Assembly: GCA_017446645.1 (NCBI GenBank) | Contig: JAFSQO010000387.1 | Location: 1-8,032 of the forward strand | Direction: 5' to 3' | Source: Synergistaceae bacterium | Lineage (GTDB): Bacteria > Synergistota > Synergistia > Synergistales > Aminobacteriaceae | DNA: 8,032 bases | Shown here: piece by piece, positions 1 to 6,574 of the stretch | Layout of the letters: each line of letters starts with the position of its first letter | Position numbering within the stretch: position 1 is the stretch's first letter | The notes under the pieces: generated by a model | What the model saw: the letters and a program-made list of their open reading frames with translations, nothing else | Database searches by the model: none | Told to the model about the DNA's origin: nothing | Program-made: the position numbers and the translations under genes

Positions 1-1
1 A

Positions 2-994
2 GTCGCCGATTATGTCAAGATGATCCGTGCAGCCGGTATAGTAGGCATGGGAGGGGCATGTTTCCCGACACACGTGAAGTTATCGCCTCCAGCCGGAAAG
101 GTAATCAAGTGGGTAATCGTGAATGCTGCGGAGTGTGAGCCTTATCTCTCATGTGATAATCGCTTAATGATCGAAAGCCCTGACGAGATAATACGGGGAC
201 TAGGCTATGTTCTGGAAATTTTCCCGGAAGCTCAGGGAGTTATAGCAATCGAGAACAATAAGCCCGAAGCAATTCGCATAATGACCGAACGCAACAAGAA
301 TTCACGGGTTAAAATCATGCCTCACACGGTAAAGTATCCTCAAGGTGCGGAGAAAATGCTGATTTACTCAGTAACCGGTCAGGAAATCCCCGAAGTCCCT
401 GCTCTACCTGCTGATGTAGGCTGCATAATCCTGAACACCCGTACGACTTGGCAGATCTGCAAGACTATTGAAGAAGGCCAGCCAGTTACAGAACGAGTTA
501 TCTCAGTTACTGGTGATGCAGTGAATGAGCCGAAAAATCTTCAGGTACCATTGGGGATTTCAGTGCGTGATTTAATCAATGCCTGCGGAGGTTTCAGCGA
601 AGAACCCCTGAAAGTCATAGCCGGCGGTCCGATGATGGGGCTTGCAATGCGTTCAATCGATGTCCCTGTAGTGAAAGGCACGTCAGGAATTCTCGCATTA
701 ACCAGCAAACTTGCCTATATCGCAGACGAAAGCGAGTGCATCAGGTGCGGTAAGTGCATAGAGAGCTGTCCCATGCATTTAGAGCCAACGTTATTAGACC
801 ATGCAGTCAGACGCAGGGATTACGCGACTTTCGAGGCTCACGGCGGATTAAACTGCATAGAGTGCGGTTCATGTGCGTATTCATGTCCGGCTTCAAGGCA
901 CTTAGTCCAGAGCTACAAGAACGGGAAGGCCCACGTCATGGCGGAAAAGCGCAAGGCAGCAGTTGCAGCTAAAGCGAAACAGGAGGCGAAATAA
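2..994 (+). CDS. rnfC: Rnf electron transport complex subunit C, 5' end cut by window
   Basis: RnfC is the peripheral subunit of the membrane Rnf complex that carries electrons between NAD(H) and the rest of the complex. The frame is open from base 2, so the ATG at 20 is an internal Met and roughly the first 100 residues lie outside the window (family length about 440). Counting from that internal Met, residues 8-20 (GMGGACFPTH region) match the glycine-rich nucleotide and FMN-binding loop shared with the NuoF/51-kDa subunit, and NAAECEP at 35-41 belongs to the same fold. Two 4Fe-4S motifs follow: Cys240/243/246/250 and Cys279/282/285/289, each ending in CP. A short basic, Ala-rich tail ends the protein, without the long repeat-rich C-terminus of enterobacterial RsxC. 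The stop lies 4 bases before rnfD. Identification is firm. Confidence 0.95.
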   Translation, partial: VADYVKMIRAAGIVGMGGACFPTHVKLSPPAGKVIKWVIVNAAECEPYLSCDNRLMIESPDEIIRGLGYVLEIFPEAQGVIAIENNKPEAIRIMTERNKNSRVKIMPHTVKYPQGAEKMLIYSVTGQEIPEVPALPADVGCIILNTRTTWQICKTIEEGQPVTERVISVTGDAVNEPKNLQVPLGISVRDLINACGGFSEEPLKVIAGGPMMGLAMRSIDVPVVKGTSGILALTSKLAYIADESECIRCGKCIESCPMHLEPTLLDHAVRRRDYATFEAHGGLNCIECGSCAYSCPASRHLVQSYKNGKAHVMAEKRKAAVAAKAKQEAK

Positions 995-998
995 AATC

Positions 999-1952
999 AT
1001 GAGCACAAAATTCGTAGTATCAGCATCACCGCATGTCCATTCAGAATTTACGACTAAGGGCATTATGGGCATGGTTATACTTGCATTGCTTCCTGCGGGG
1101 GTTACCGGAGTATATTTTCTTGGCCTCAGAAGCCTCGCGGTCATAGCAGCGTGTATAATAGCTTGTGTCCTGAGTGAATGGGCGTGGCAGAAATTATTGC
1201 ACCGTAAGAGTACTCTTAGTGATTTATCAGCCGTAGTAACAGGTCTCTTACTTGCGTATAACTTGCCTCCTACAATTCCAATCTGGATGGCAGTTTGCGG
1301 TTCAGTCTTTGCGATTATTATAGTGAAGCAGTTTTACGGCGGAATTGGCTGCAACATCGTCAACCCTGCACTTGCAGCACGAGCTATGATGCTTATTTCC
1401 TGGCCTACAGCAATGACTACATGGACTATTAATGGCATTTCAGGAGCTACCCCGTTAGCAGCGATGAAGGCAGGTACTCAGGTCAACGTCTCAATCTGGA
1501 ACATGTTTGCAGGTAACATGGCAGGCTGTATCGGCGAGACAAGCTCACTCTTGCTAATTCTCGGCGGCGCATACTTAATCTGGGAAGGAGTAATTTCTTG
1601 GAGAATTCCCGTTGTCTATATCGCTACGGCAGCAATACTCGCGGCACTCTTCAATCACGGTGGAGCAGCATTGCCCCTTCACGAGATTTTGACCGGAGGC
1701 TTGTTAATTGGCGCGTTCTTCATGGCAACGGATTACACGACTTCACCCATGACAGCAAAAGGCCAGTATATCTATGCATTCGGCTGCGGGTTACTCACTG
1801 CATTAATCAGAACATGGGGCGGTTATCCTGAAGGCGTTTCTTTCTCGATATTAATCATGAACGTAGCAGTGCCCTTAATTGACCAGTACACAGAACCCAG
1901 AACTCTCGGAGCACCTAAGAGCAATTTCTTTAAGAGGGGGTTGAAGTCATAA
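999..1952 (+). CDS. rnfD: Rnf electron transport complex subunit D
   Basis: RnfD is an integral membrane subunit related to NqrB. It carries covalently bound FMN and is thought to take part in ion translocation. The ATG at 999 gives 317 residues and starts with the conserved SPHVHSE region (residues 10-16). An upstream in-frame ATG at 963 lies inside rnfC and would add a basic peptide, so it was not chosen. AGGAGG at 981-986 serves as ribosome site. Hydrophobic helices run through the whole protein. The flavin attachment segment SGATPLA is at 148-154, with Thr151 as expected acceptor. MATDYTTSP (242-250) and YPEGVSFSILIMN (276-288) are further family signatures. The residue six before the acceptor is Asn145, where the known flavin-transferase motif has Asp. 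The stop TAA overlaps the rnfG ATG by one base, suggesting translational coupling. Confidence 0.96.
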   Translation: MSTKFVVSASPHVHSEFTTKGIMGMVILALLPAGVTGVYFLGLRSLAVIAACIIACVLSEWAWQKLLHRKSTLSDLSAVVTGLLLAYNLPPTIPIWMAVCGSVFAIIIVKQFYGGIGCNIVNPALAARAMMLISWPTAMTTWTINGISGATPLAAMKAGTQVNVSIWNMFAGNMAGCIGETSSLLLILGGAYLIWEGVISWRIPVVYIATAAILAALFNHGGAALPLHEILTGGLLIGAFFMATDYTTSPMTAKGQYIYAFGCGLLTALIRTWGGYPEGVSFSILIMNVAVPLIDQYTEPRTLGAPKSNFFKRGLKS

Positions 1953-2524
1953 TGTCAGAGAACATGAAGAAAATCATTCACTTGGGAGGCGTACTCTTTG
2001 CAGTTACAGCTGTAACAGGCTTATTGCTCGGTATAGTTCAGAATTTCACCAGCGCGGCAATCATGAAGGCAGAACAGGCAGCCCGCAATGAGGCATTTAG
2101 AGCGGTAATGCCCGACGCAGATAATTTCGAGGCAGTAAACCCGGCTCCCGATGATTTTGTCACTGATGTCCAGAAGGGAACGGGTAAATCAGGTCTTGCA
2201 GGCTGGTGCATCAGCGTGAACTCTAAAGGCTACGGCGGACTGGTCAGCTTCATAGTAGGCGTAACGAAGGACGGAGCTGTTAAAGCAATAAGCATTCTCA
2301 ATCACTCCGAGACCCCCGGACTTGGTGCAAAGTCAACTGAGCCTGAATTCTACACGCAGTTCAACGATAAGGACAAATTGCCGTTAAAAGTCGTAAAGGG
2401 AGCAGCGAGCGCACCTGAAGAGATAATAGCAATCTCAGGAGCAACGATAACGTCAAATGCAGTAGTAGATGGAGTAAATGCAGCCGTCTCATACTGGGCC
2501 AAGAATTTGAAGGGAGCTGAGTAA
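1952..2524 (+). CDS. rnfG: Rnf electron transport complex subunit G
   Basis: RnfG is a one-helix membrane-anchored flavoprotein related to NqrC, with its FMN domain on the outer face. The 190-residue protein has a basic start, one membrane helix at about 8-31, and a soluble FMN-binding domain. HSETPGLGAK (118-127) is the family signature near the flavin, and SGATITS (162-168) is the attachment motif with Thr165 as expected covalent FMN site. The position of the conserved Asp of the flavin-transferase motif (six before the acceptor) is Ile159 here. Cys86 lies in the soluble domain. A purine-rich site (AGAGGGGG, 1933-1940) precedes the ATG, which overlaps the rnfD stop. rnfE starts 3 bases after the stop. 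No apbE-type flavin transferase gene is visible in the window; it must be encoded elsewhere if the sites are modified. Confidence 0.95.
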   Translation: MSENMKKIIHLGGVLFAVTAVTGLLLGIVQNFTSAAIMKAEQAARNEAFRAVMPDADNFEAVNPAPDDFVTDVQKGTGKSGLAGWCISVNSKGYGGLVSFIVGVTKDGAVKAISILNHSETPGLGAKSTEPEFYTQFNDKDKLPLKVVKGAASAPEEIIAISGATITSNAVVDGVNAAVSYWAKNLKGAE

Positions 2525-2527
2525 GAA

Positions 2528-3217
2528 TTGAGCAAGAGTAGTTTCAAAATCATTACAAACGGAATTTTGTCCGATAATCCCACGTTTGTGCAGTGCATTG
2601 GCTTGTGTCCTACGTTGGCAGTTACTACGAGCGTAGCAAACGGCTTAGGCATGGGAATAGCAGCAACATTCGTGTTAATCGCGTCAAATGCAGTAATCTC
2701 GTTATTGCGCAAAATCGTCCCTGATGAAGTCCGTATCCCGATTTTTATAGTCGTCATAGCAGGCTTCGTTACTGTAATAGAATTCTTGATGAAGGGTTTT
2801 GCTCCGGAATTAAATAAATCACTGGGAATATTTATCCCGTTAATAGTCGTCAACTGCATTATATTAGCACGAGCAGAAGCATTTGCATCTAAAAACGGCG
2901 TATTTGCTTCGATACTTGACGGCGTAGGCATGGGAGCTGGCTTTACGATTGCATTAATGTTCCTTGGTTCAATCCGTGAGATATTCGGTGCTGGTACATG
3001 GTTCGGCAATCCCGTAGTGAGCTTTGAGCCTGCAATGTTGATAGTGCTTGCCCCCGGTGGCTTTATAGTGTTGGGCTGCTGTATGGCTGCATTCAAGGCT
3101 ATTCAGGCACGTGGAGGCGCGAAACCTGCTGAGGCTGGCACAGGCTGCGGCTGTTGTGCAATGGCGAAATTCTGCGGCAAGACAGAAGCAGAAAAGTCAG
3201 AATGCGAGGCGAAGTAA
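2528..3217 (+). CDS. rnfE: Rnf electron transport complex subunit E with Cys-rich tail
   Basis: RnfE is a six-helix membrane subunit, homologous to NqrD. Together with RnfA it holds a 2Fe-2S cluster inside the membrane. The start is TTG at 2528, with AGGGAG at 2511-2516 eleven bases upstream; there is no ATG near, and the protein begins in the right place (NGILSDNP before the first helix). Cys27 in GLCPTLA and Cys110 in IVVNC are the expected cluster ligands. LGSIREIFGAGTWFG (146-160) is strongly conserved. The last 30 or so residues form a hydrophilic tail with Cys207, 209, 210, 216 and 226, which E. coli RsxE lacks; whether close relatives share it cannot be judged here. The gap to rnfA is 3 bases. 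Confidence 0.95.
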   Translation: MSKSSFKIITNGILSDNPTFVQCIGLCPTLAVTTSVANGLGMGIAATFVLIASNAVISLLRKIVPDEVRIPIFIVVIAGFVTVIEFLMKGFAPELNKSLGIFIPLIVVNCIILARAEAFASKNGVFASILDGVGMGAGFTIALMFLGSIREIFGAGTWFGNPVVSFEPAMLIVLAPGGFIVLGCCMAAFKAIQARGGAKPAEAGTGCGCCAMAKFCGKTEAEKSECEAK

Positions 3218-3220
3218 ACC

Positions 3221-3808
3221 ATGACAATGACTGAATTATTTTTGCTGTTCATAAGCTCTATATTTGTTCATAATATTTTGCTCTCTCGATTTCTTGGCTG
3301 TTGTCCCTTCATGGGGGTAAGCTCTAAATTAAAGACGGCTCAAGGCATGGGAGCGGCAGTAGTTTTCGTTATAGTGCTTGCTTCGTTAATGACGTGGCTG
3401 ACGTATAATTATTTACTCGTTCCGTTAAATCTTGAGTATCTTTATACACTGTCATTTATTCTTGTAATTGCGGCTCTTGTCCAGTTCGTAGAGTTAGCGT
3501 TAAAGAAGCTGAACCCTACGCTCTATAAATCACTGGGAATATTTTTGCCGTTAATTACAACAAACTGCGCAGTTCTTGGTGTTGCAGTTCTGAATATGAA
3601 TGAGGGTTACGGACTTGCGGCTTCACTTGTTAATGCATTAGGTTCATCACTGGGTTTCTTGCTTGCAATCTCGTTAATGGCTGGAATTCGTGAGCGTATC
3701 GAAGAGAACGAGGGCATACCTTCAGCACTCAAGGGTCTTCCAATGGCATTAATTACGGCAGGTTTGATGTCCATAGCATTTATGGGATTTACCGGCATAA
3801 TAAAATAG
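3221..3808 (+). CDS. rnfA: Rnf electron transport complex subunit A
   Basis: RnfA pairs with RnfE as an inverted-topology membrane partner and shares the 2Fe-2S cluster with it. The 195-residue product is of normal length. Helices cover nearly the whole chain. The signature FLGCCPFMGVS (24-34) contains the expected ligand Cys28, next to an additional Cys27, and TTNCAVLGVA (113-122) contains Cys116. The LYKSLGIFLPLITTNC stretch (101-116) closely echoes SLGIFIPLIVVNC in RnfE, as expected for paralogous subunits. The ATG at 3221 has GAGGC at 3206-3210. A second ATG at 3227 (MTELF) is an equally good protein start and cannot be excluded. rnfB follows after a 31-base gap, the largest in this operon. 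Confidence 0.95.
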   Translation: MTMTELFLLFISSIFVHNILLSRFLGCCPFMGVSSKLKTAQGMGAAVVFVIVLASLMTWLTYNYLLVPLNLEYLYTLSFILVIAALVQFVELALKKLNPTLYKSLGIFLPLITTNCAVLGVAVLNMNEGYGLAASLVNALGSSLGFLLAISLMAGIRERIEENEGIPSALKGLPMALITAGLMSIAFMGFTGIIK

Positions 3809-3839
3809 AGTAAGAGAGTAAGGAGGCGTGAATTCAATT

Positions 3840-4673
3840 ATGAATATAGTTCATGTAATGATAGCTCCCCTTGCCTTAATGGGAATAATGGGCGGAGTAT
3901 TCGGAGCACTTCTTGCAGTGGCTTCGATAGTGTTTAGGGTTCATCAGGACGAGAGAATCAGCAAAATCCGTGCAGCATTACCCGGGGCAAACTGCGGCGG
4001 CTGCGGTTACCCAGGCTGTGACGGTTATGCTTCAGGCGTAGTGAATGACGGAGTAGCCGTGAATAAATGCTCAGTCGGAGGTGCTTCAGTAGCAGCGATA
4101 ATTGCCGAAATCATGGGAGTTGATGCCGGTGCTTCTGTACCAGTGCGTGCTTTCCTGAAGTGTAAAGGCTCTAAAGAGTGTTCGCCTCGTGAGTTAATCT
4201 ATGACGGAGTAAAAGATTGTGCTTCAGCTGCCACTATCCCCGGAGGTTCGCCTAACTCATGTCCCTTTGGCTGTATTGGACTCGGTACTTGTGTGAGTGT
4301 CTGCCAGTTCGGAGCACTCTCAATGGGAGAAGACGGTCTGCCTAAAGTGAACTTGTCTAAATGCGTAGGTTGCGGAGCTTGTGTAGCCGCATGTCCCAAG
4401 GGAATATTTGCTCTAGTTCCTGTAACTGCAGATGTCATAGTAGCCTGTAATTCACACTGGAAAGGCCCGGATGTCAAGAAAGTCTGTTCAGCCGGATGCA
4501 TAGGCTGTACTTTGTGCGCTAAGATATGCCCTGTTCAGGCGATTGAAATGGTGAACAATCTTGCAGTGATAGACCAGGCCAAGTGCATTAAATGCGGCAA
4601 GTGTGCAGAGAAGTGTCCTGCGAAGTGCATTAAGACCGGTGAGGGCGTGAAGGTTCTCGAAAAATCAGCGTAA
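3840..4673 (+). CDS. rnfB: Rnf electron transport complex subunit B, polyferredoxin
   Basis: RnfB is the subunit that accepts electrons from ferredoxin. A membrane helix at about 6-32 anchors it. Next comes the Fe-S domain with Cys52/55/60/77 (ANCGGCGYPGC). Four further cysteine motifs follow: Cys141/145/151/155, Cys175/178/181/185, Cys216/220/223/226/230 and Cys249/252/255/259/263. This agrees with the multi-cluster RnfB of clostridial type rather than the shorter enterobacterial RsxB. The start was set at ATG 3840: AGGAGG at 3821-3826 is 13 bases away, like the 12 bases before rnfD. An in-frame GTG at 3828 lies one base from the same site and is too close. The product has 277 residues. It is the last gene of the operon, with a terminator 11 bases after the stop. 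Confidence 0.94.
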   Translation: MNIVHVMIAPLALMGIMGGVFGALLAVASIVFRVHQDERISKIRAALPGANCGGCGYPGCDGYASGVVNDGVAVNKCSVGGASVAAIIAEIMGVDAGASVPVRAFLKCKGSKECSPRELIYDGVKDCASAATIPGGSPNSCPFGCIGLGTCVSVCQFGALSMGEDGLPKVNLSKCVGCGACVAACPKGIFALVPVTADVIVACNSHWKGPDVKKVCSAGCIGCTLCAKICPVQAIEMVNNLAVIDQAKCIKCGKCAEKCPAKCIKTGEGVKVLEKSA

Positions 4674-4684
4674 GCGATAATAAT

Positions 4685-4734
4685 TTCCCTGTCTGAGCGT
4701 TTCAGTTTCATTTATTTCAGACGGGGGATTTTTT
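4685..4734 (+). terminator. Rho-independent terminator of the rnf operon
   Basis: The arms TTCCCTGTCTGA (4685-4696) and TCAGACGGGGGA (4717-4728) pair over 12 bp with two G-U pairs, leaving a 20-base loop. Six T follow directly (4729-4734). It starts 11 bases after the rnfB stop, so the genes to the right form a separate transcription unit. A short competing pairing of CTGA with TCAG exists inside the loop side, but is weaker. Confidence 0.88.
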
Positions 4735-4741
4735 ATTACCA

Positions 4742-4753
4742 TGCAATATTGCA
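4742..4753. promoter_or_regulatory. 12-bp perfect palindrome over the -35 box, possible operator
   Basis: TGCAATATTGCA is a perfect inverted repeat. It covers five of the six bases of the proposed -35 hexamer of the transferase promoter, where a bound dimeric regulator would block RNA polymerase. No regulator gene is seen in the window, so the operator role is inference. Confidence 0.3.
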
Positions 4754-4777
4754 ATTTACCTCGAAAATAGCTAGAAT
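4749..4777 (+). promoter_or_regulatory. Sigma70-like promoter of the transferase/dgkA unit
   Basis: TTGCAA (4749-4754) and TAGAAT (4772-4777) are separated by 17 bases. They match the consensus hexamers at 4 and 5 of 6 positions. Transcription would begin near 4784, some 28 bases before the ATG at 4812. The site lies just after the rnf terminator and is the best spaced pair in this gap. An overlapping TATATT at 4784-4789 with TCGAAA at 4761-4766 is a weaker alternative. Confidence 0.5.
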
Positions 4778-4811
4778 TGCGAGTATATTTTATGATTAGG
4801 GGGATTTCGAT

Positions 4812-4880
4812 ATGCTTCTGACGGAACGGCACGGAACGGCACGGAACGGCACGGAACGGCACGGAACGGCACAAGCTTAG
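4812..4880 (+). CDS. Upstream start and out-of-frame leader of the transferase gene
   Basis: ATG at 4812 lies 8 bases after AGGGGG (4798-4803), the best ribosome site of this transcription unit. Reading from it gives 22 residues, MLLTERHGTARNG and so on, through the five 10-bp repeats, and stops at TAG 4878-4880. The transferase frame opens only in another register and begins with a TTG two bases after this stop, without a ribosome site of its own. I infer that this ATG is the native start of the transferase and that the repeat number puts it out of frame in this copy. The alternative is a real leader peptide that feeds ribosomes to the TTG by restart. Confidence 0.5.
   Translation: MLLTERHGTARNGTERHGTAQA
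4821..4872. repeat. Tandem repeat, five copies of ACGGAACGGC plus AC
   Basis: Five identical 10-bp units occupy 4821-4870, followed by the first two bases of a sixth. Each unit is itself two near-identical pentamers, ACGGA and ACGGC. No reading frame of the tract has a stop codon on the + strand. Since 10 is not a multiple of 3, each change of one unit changes the frame between the ATG at 4812 and the downstream gene. Six units would encode two exact copies of a 10-residue repeat, TERHGTARNG. Confidence 0.97.
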
Positions 4881-4882
4881 GT

Positions 4883-6574
4883 TTGGCGTGTCTTGAGTGG
4901 CTTGAAGGTGAGAGTTCTTTTATTTTCTGGATGGTGGTATTAAATCTTACAGTGGTAACGTTTGATTTGACTTATAGGACTAATTTAAGGGACAATATTT
5001 TTATAAGACAGGTAATAATATTCACTGTTGATGTTGCGATAATTTTATTTCTTGCAGTAATCCTTGATATAATTCTTTATTTTCTGTTTCGCAGATTGAG
5101 TTTTCTTCACAAATTCGCAAAAATATTTTTCCTGATTGTAAATATTTTCATGTTTAGTATTGACCTGTTCACTATCTATCATTATCAAATACCATTGAAC
5201 GTTGCAATGTTCGATATTGTAATGATGACTAATTTCAGGGAAGGCAGCGAGTTTTTACAGATGTATCTGACAGATAAAAATTTCTGGCTGTACATTCTTT
5301 TTGTTGCTGCATTAATATTCATTGCCTGGAAGTTATTTGCTCTAATCATCAGGAACAAGGCTTTATTCTGTGTCCTTATACTAGTTACTTTTTGTTACGG
5401 AGGTTTTGCAGCTATTAGGGATACTTTTTTCAGGAAGACTATTAGGAATATCGTTAACTATGTTGGGGCATCACGGCTTTATAGCATATTATCGCATAGC
5501 TACGAAGGCAGATCAGCTTATCAGAAAATGCTGAAAGAAGCTCCTCAAAATCCCATAATAACTAGAAATGACAGCTCTATCCCCTATGTTGTATTTATTC
5601 TTGGTGAGTCAACGAACAGAAAGCACATGTCGATTTACGGCTATGAGCTAAACACTACGCCAAATTTGCTTAAGCGTCAGAACGAAAACAGGCTTTATGT
5701 CTTTAACGATGTTGTCAGTGCTGGTTTTAACACATATACTTCTCTGCAGAAAATATTTACGTTTTATCGTTATGGTTATGCAAAGAACTGGTTTAACTAT
5801 ATGAATCTCCTCAGCATCTTAAATTCAGCGAATTATCATACAGTGTGGTTATCAAATCAGGAAAATAATGTTAATGCAGATGTAATAAGTTTTTTCCCAA
5901 AATTATGCAGAGTTAATAAATTTACGGAACTTAAAGATAACTGGGACTTTGGGACAGCGTACGATGAAGAATTATTGCCTATGCTAGATAAAGAGCTAAA
6001 GCATTTACACGAGAAAAATTTTTATCTGCTTCACCTAATGGGGACTCATGGAGCTTATAAAAAGAGATACCCTGAAGACTACGAAAAATTTTCGGCTAAG
6101 GACGAGACTGGAGGCTTTGAGGGAATTAACGAAGACCAAAAGCAAGTTCGTGCAGAATACGATAATGCAGTGCTATATAATGACTACATAATTAACGAGA
6201 TAGTCGAACGCTTTGAGGACAAGAATGCAATAGTCATTTATATTTCAGATCACGGCTTGGAAATTTTTGACACGATAAATTTCAGCGGACATACCAGCAA
6301 AATTGCAAGCGGTTGCGAAATACCATTTATAATCTGGCTTTCAGAAAAGTTTGCTGCCTCGTATCCCGAAATCGAAGCACGTATTGCCTCAAGCGTCAAC
6401 AAGCCTTACATGACTGATGACATGATTCACACTGTATTAGACATTATGCAAATCGAGACCCCAGAGTACGACCCAACGAAGAGCATAATAAATCCATCGT
6501 TTGACGTAACACGGCCAAGAATTTACTCAGGGCATCTTTACGACAAGGAGAAGGGTTTAATTGCAATACAGTAA
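4883..6574 (+). CDS. Membrane phosphoethanolamine transferase-like protein (sulfatase fold), probably phase-variable
   Basis: The protein resembles EptA/CptA-type enzymes that move phosphoethanolamine from phosphatidylethanolamine to lipid A or core sugar on the outer face of the inner membrane. Counting from TTG 4883, about five membrane helices lie within residues 12-178. A catalytic domain follows with GES at 241-243 (metal ligand Glu242), Thr284 or Thr286 in FNTYTSL as likely nucleophile, His389 in MGTHGAY, Asp456-His457 in SDHG, and His470 in SGHT. Length (563) and layout fit the family; the acceptor cannot be told, and a phosphoglycerol transferase is a less likely alternative. TTG 4883 has no ribosome site. 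The frame is open upstream through the repeats, so the real start is probably ATG 4812 in copies with three or six repeats. The gene looks AT-richer than rnf, above all at its 5' end. It overlaps dgkA by 14 bases. Confidence 0.82.
   Translation: MACLEWLEGESSFIFWMVVLNLTVVTFDLTYRTNLRDNIFIRQVIIFTVDVAIILFLAVILDIILYFLFRRLSFLHKFAKIFFLIVNIFMFSIDLFTIYHYQIPLNVAMFDIVMMTNFREGSEFLQMYLTDKNFWLYILFVAALIFIAWKLFALIIRNKALFCVLILVTFCYGGFAAIRDTFFRKTIRNIVNYVGASRLYSILSHSYEGRSAYQKMLKEAPQNPIITRNDSSIPYVVFILGESTNRKHMSIYGYELNTTPNLLKRQNENRLYVFNDVVSAGFNTYTSLQKIFTFYRYGYAKNWFNYMNLLSILNSANYHTVWLSNQENNVNADVISFFPKLCRVNKFTELKDNWDFGTAYDEELLPMLDKELKHLHEKNFYLLHLMGTHGAYKKRYPEDYEKFSAKDETGGFEGINEDQKQVRAEYDNAVLYNDYIINEIVERFEDKNAIVIYISDHGLEIFDTINFSGHTSKIASGCEIPFIIWLSEKFAASYPEIEARIASSVNKPYMTDDMIHTVLDIMQIETPEYDPTKSIINPSFDVTRPRIYSGHLYDKEKGLIAIQ

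Noticed and set aside
963..998. Longer rnfD start at ATG 963
   Set aside because: It would add a basic 12-residue peptide read inside rnfC. The conserved rnfD N-terminus begins at ATG 999 with AGGAGG at 981-986.
2350..3096. Minus-strand frame of 248 residues opposite rnfG and rnfE
   Set aside because: It is the shadow of two certain genes on the + strand and its product is low-complexity without a recognisable motif.
3828..3839. GTG start of rnfB at 3828
   Set aside because: It lies one base after AGGAGG (3821-3826), too close for initiation; ATG 3840 has spacing like rnfD.
4821..4872. CRISPR-like array
   Set aside because: The repeats are 10 bp and directly adjacent, without spacers.
4665..4874. 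Minus-strand frame of 69 residues crossing the repeats
   Set aside because: It only reads the repeat (RSVPFRAVPC pattern), the terminator and the promoter region backwards, and has no ribosome site or domain.
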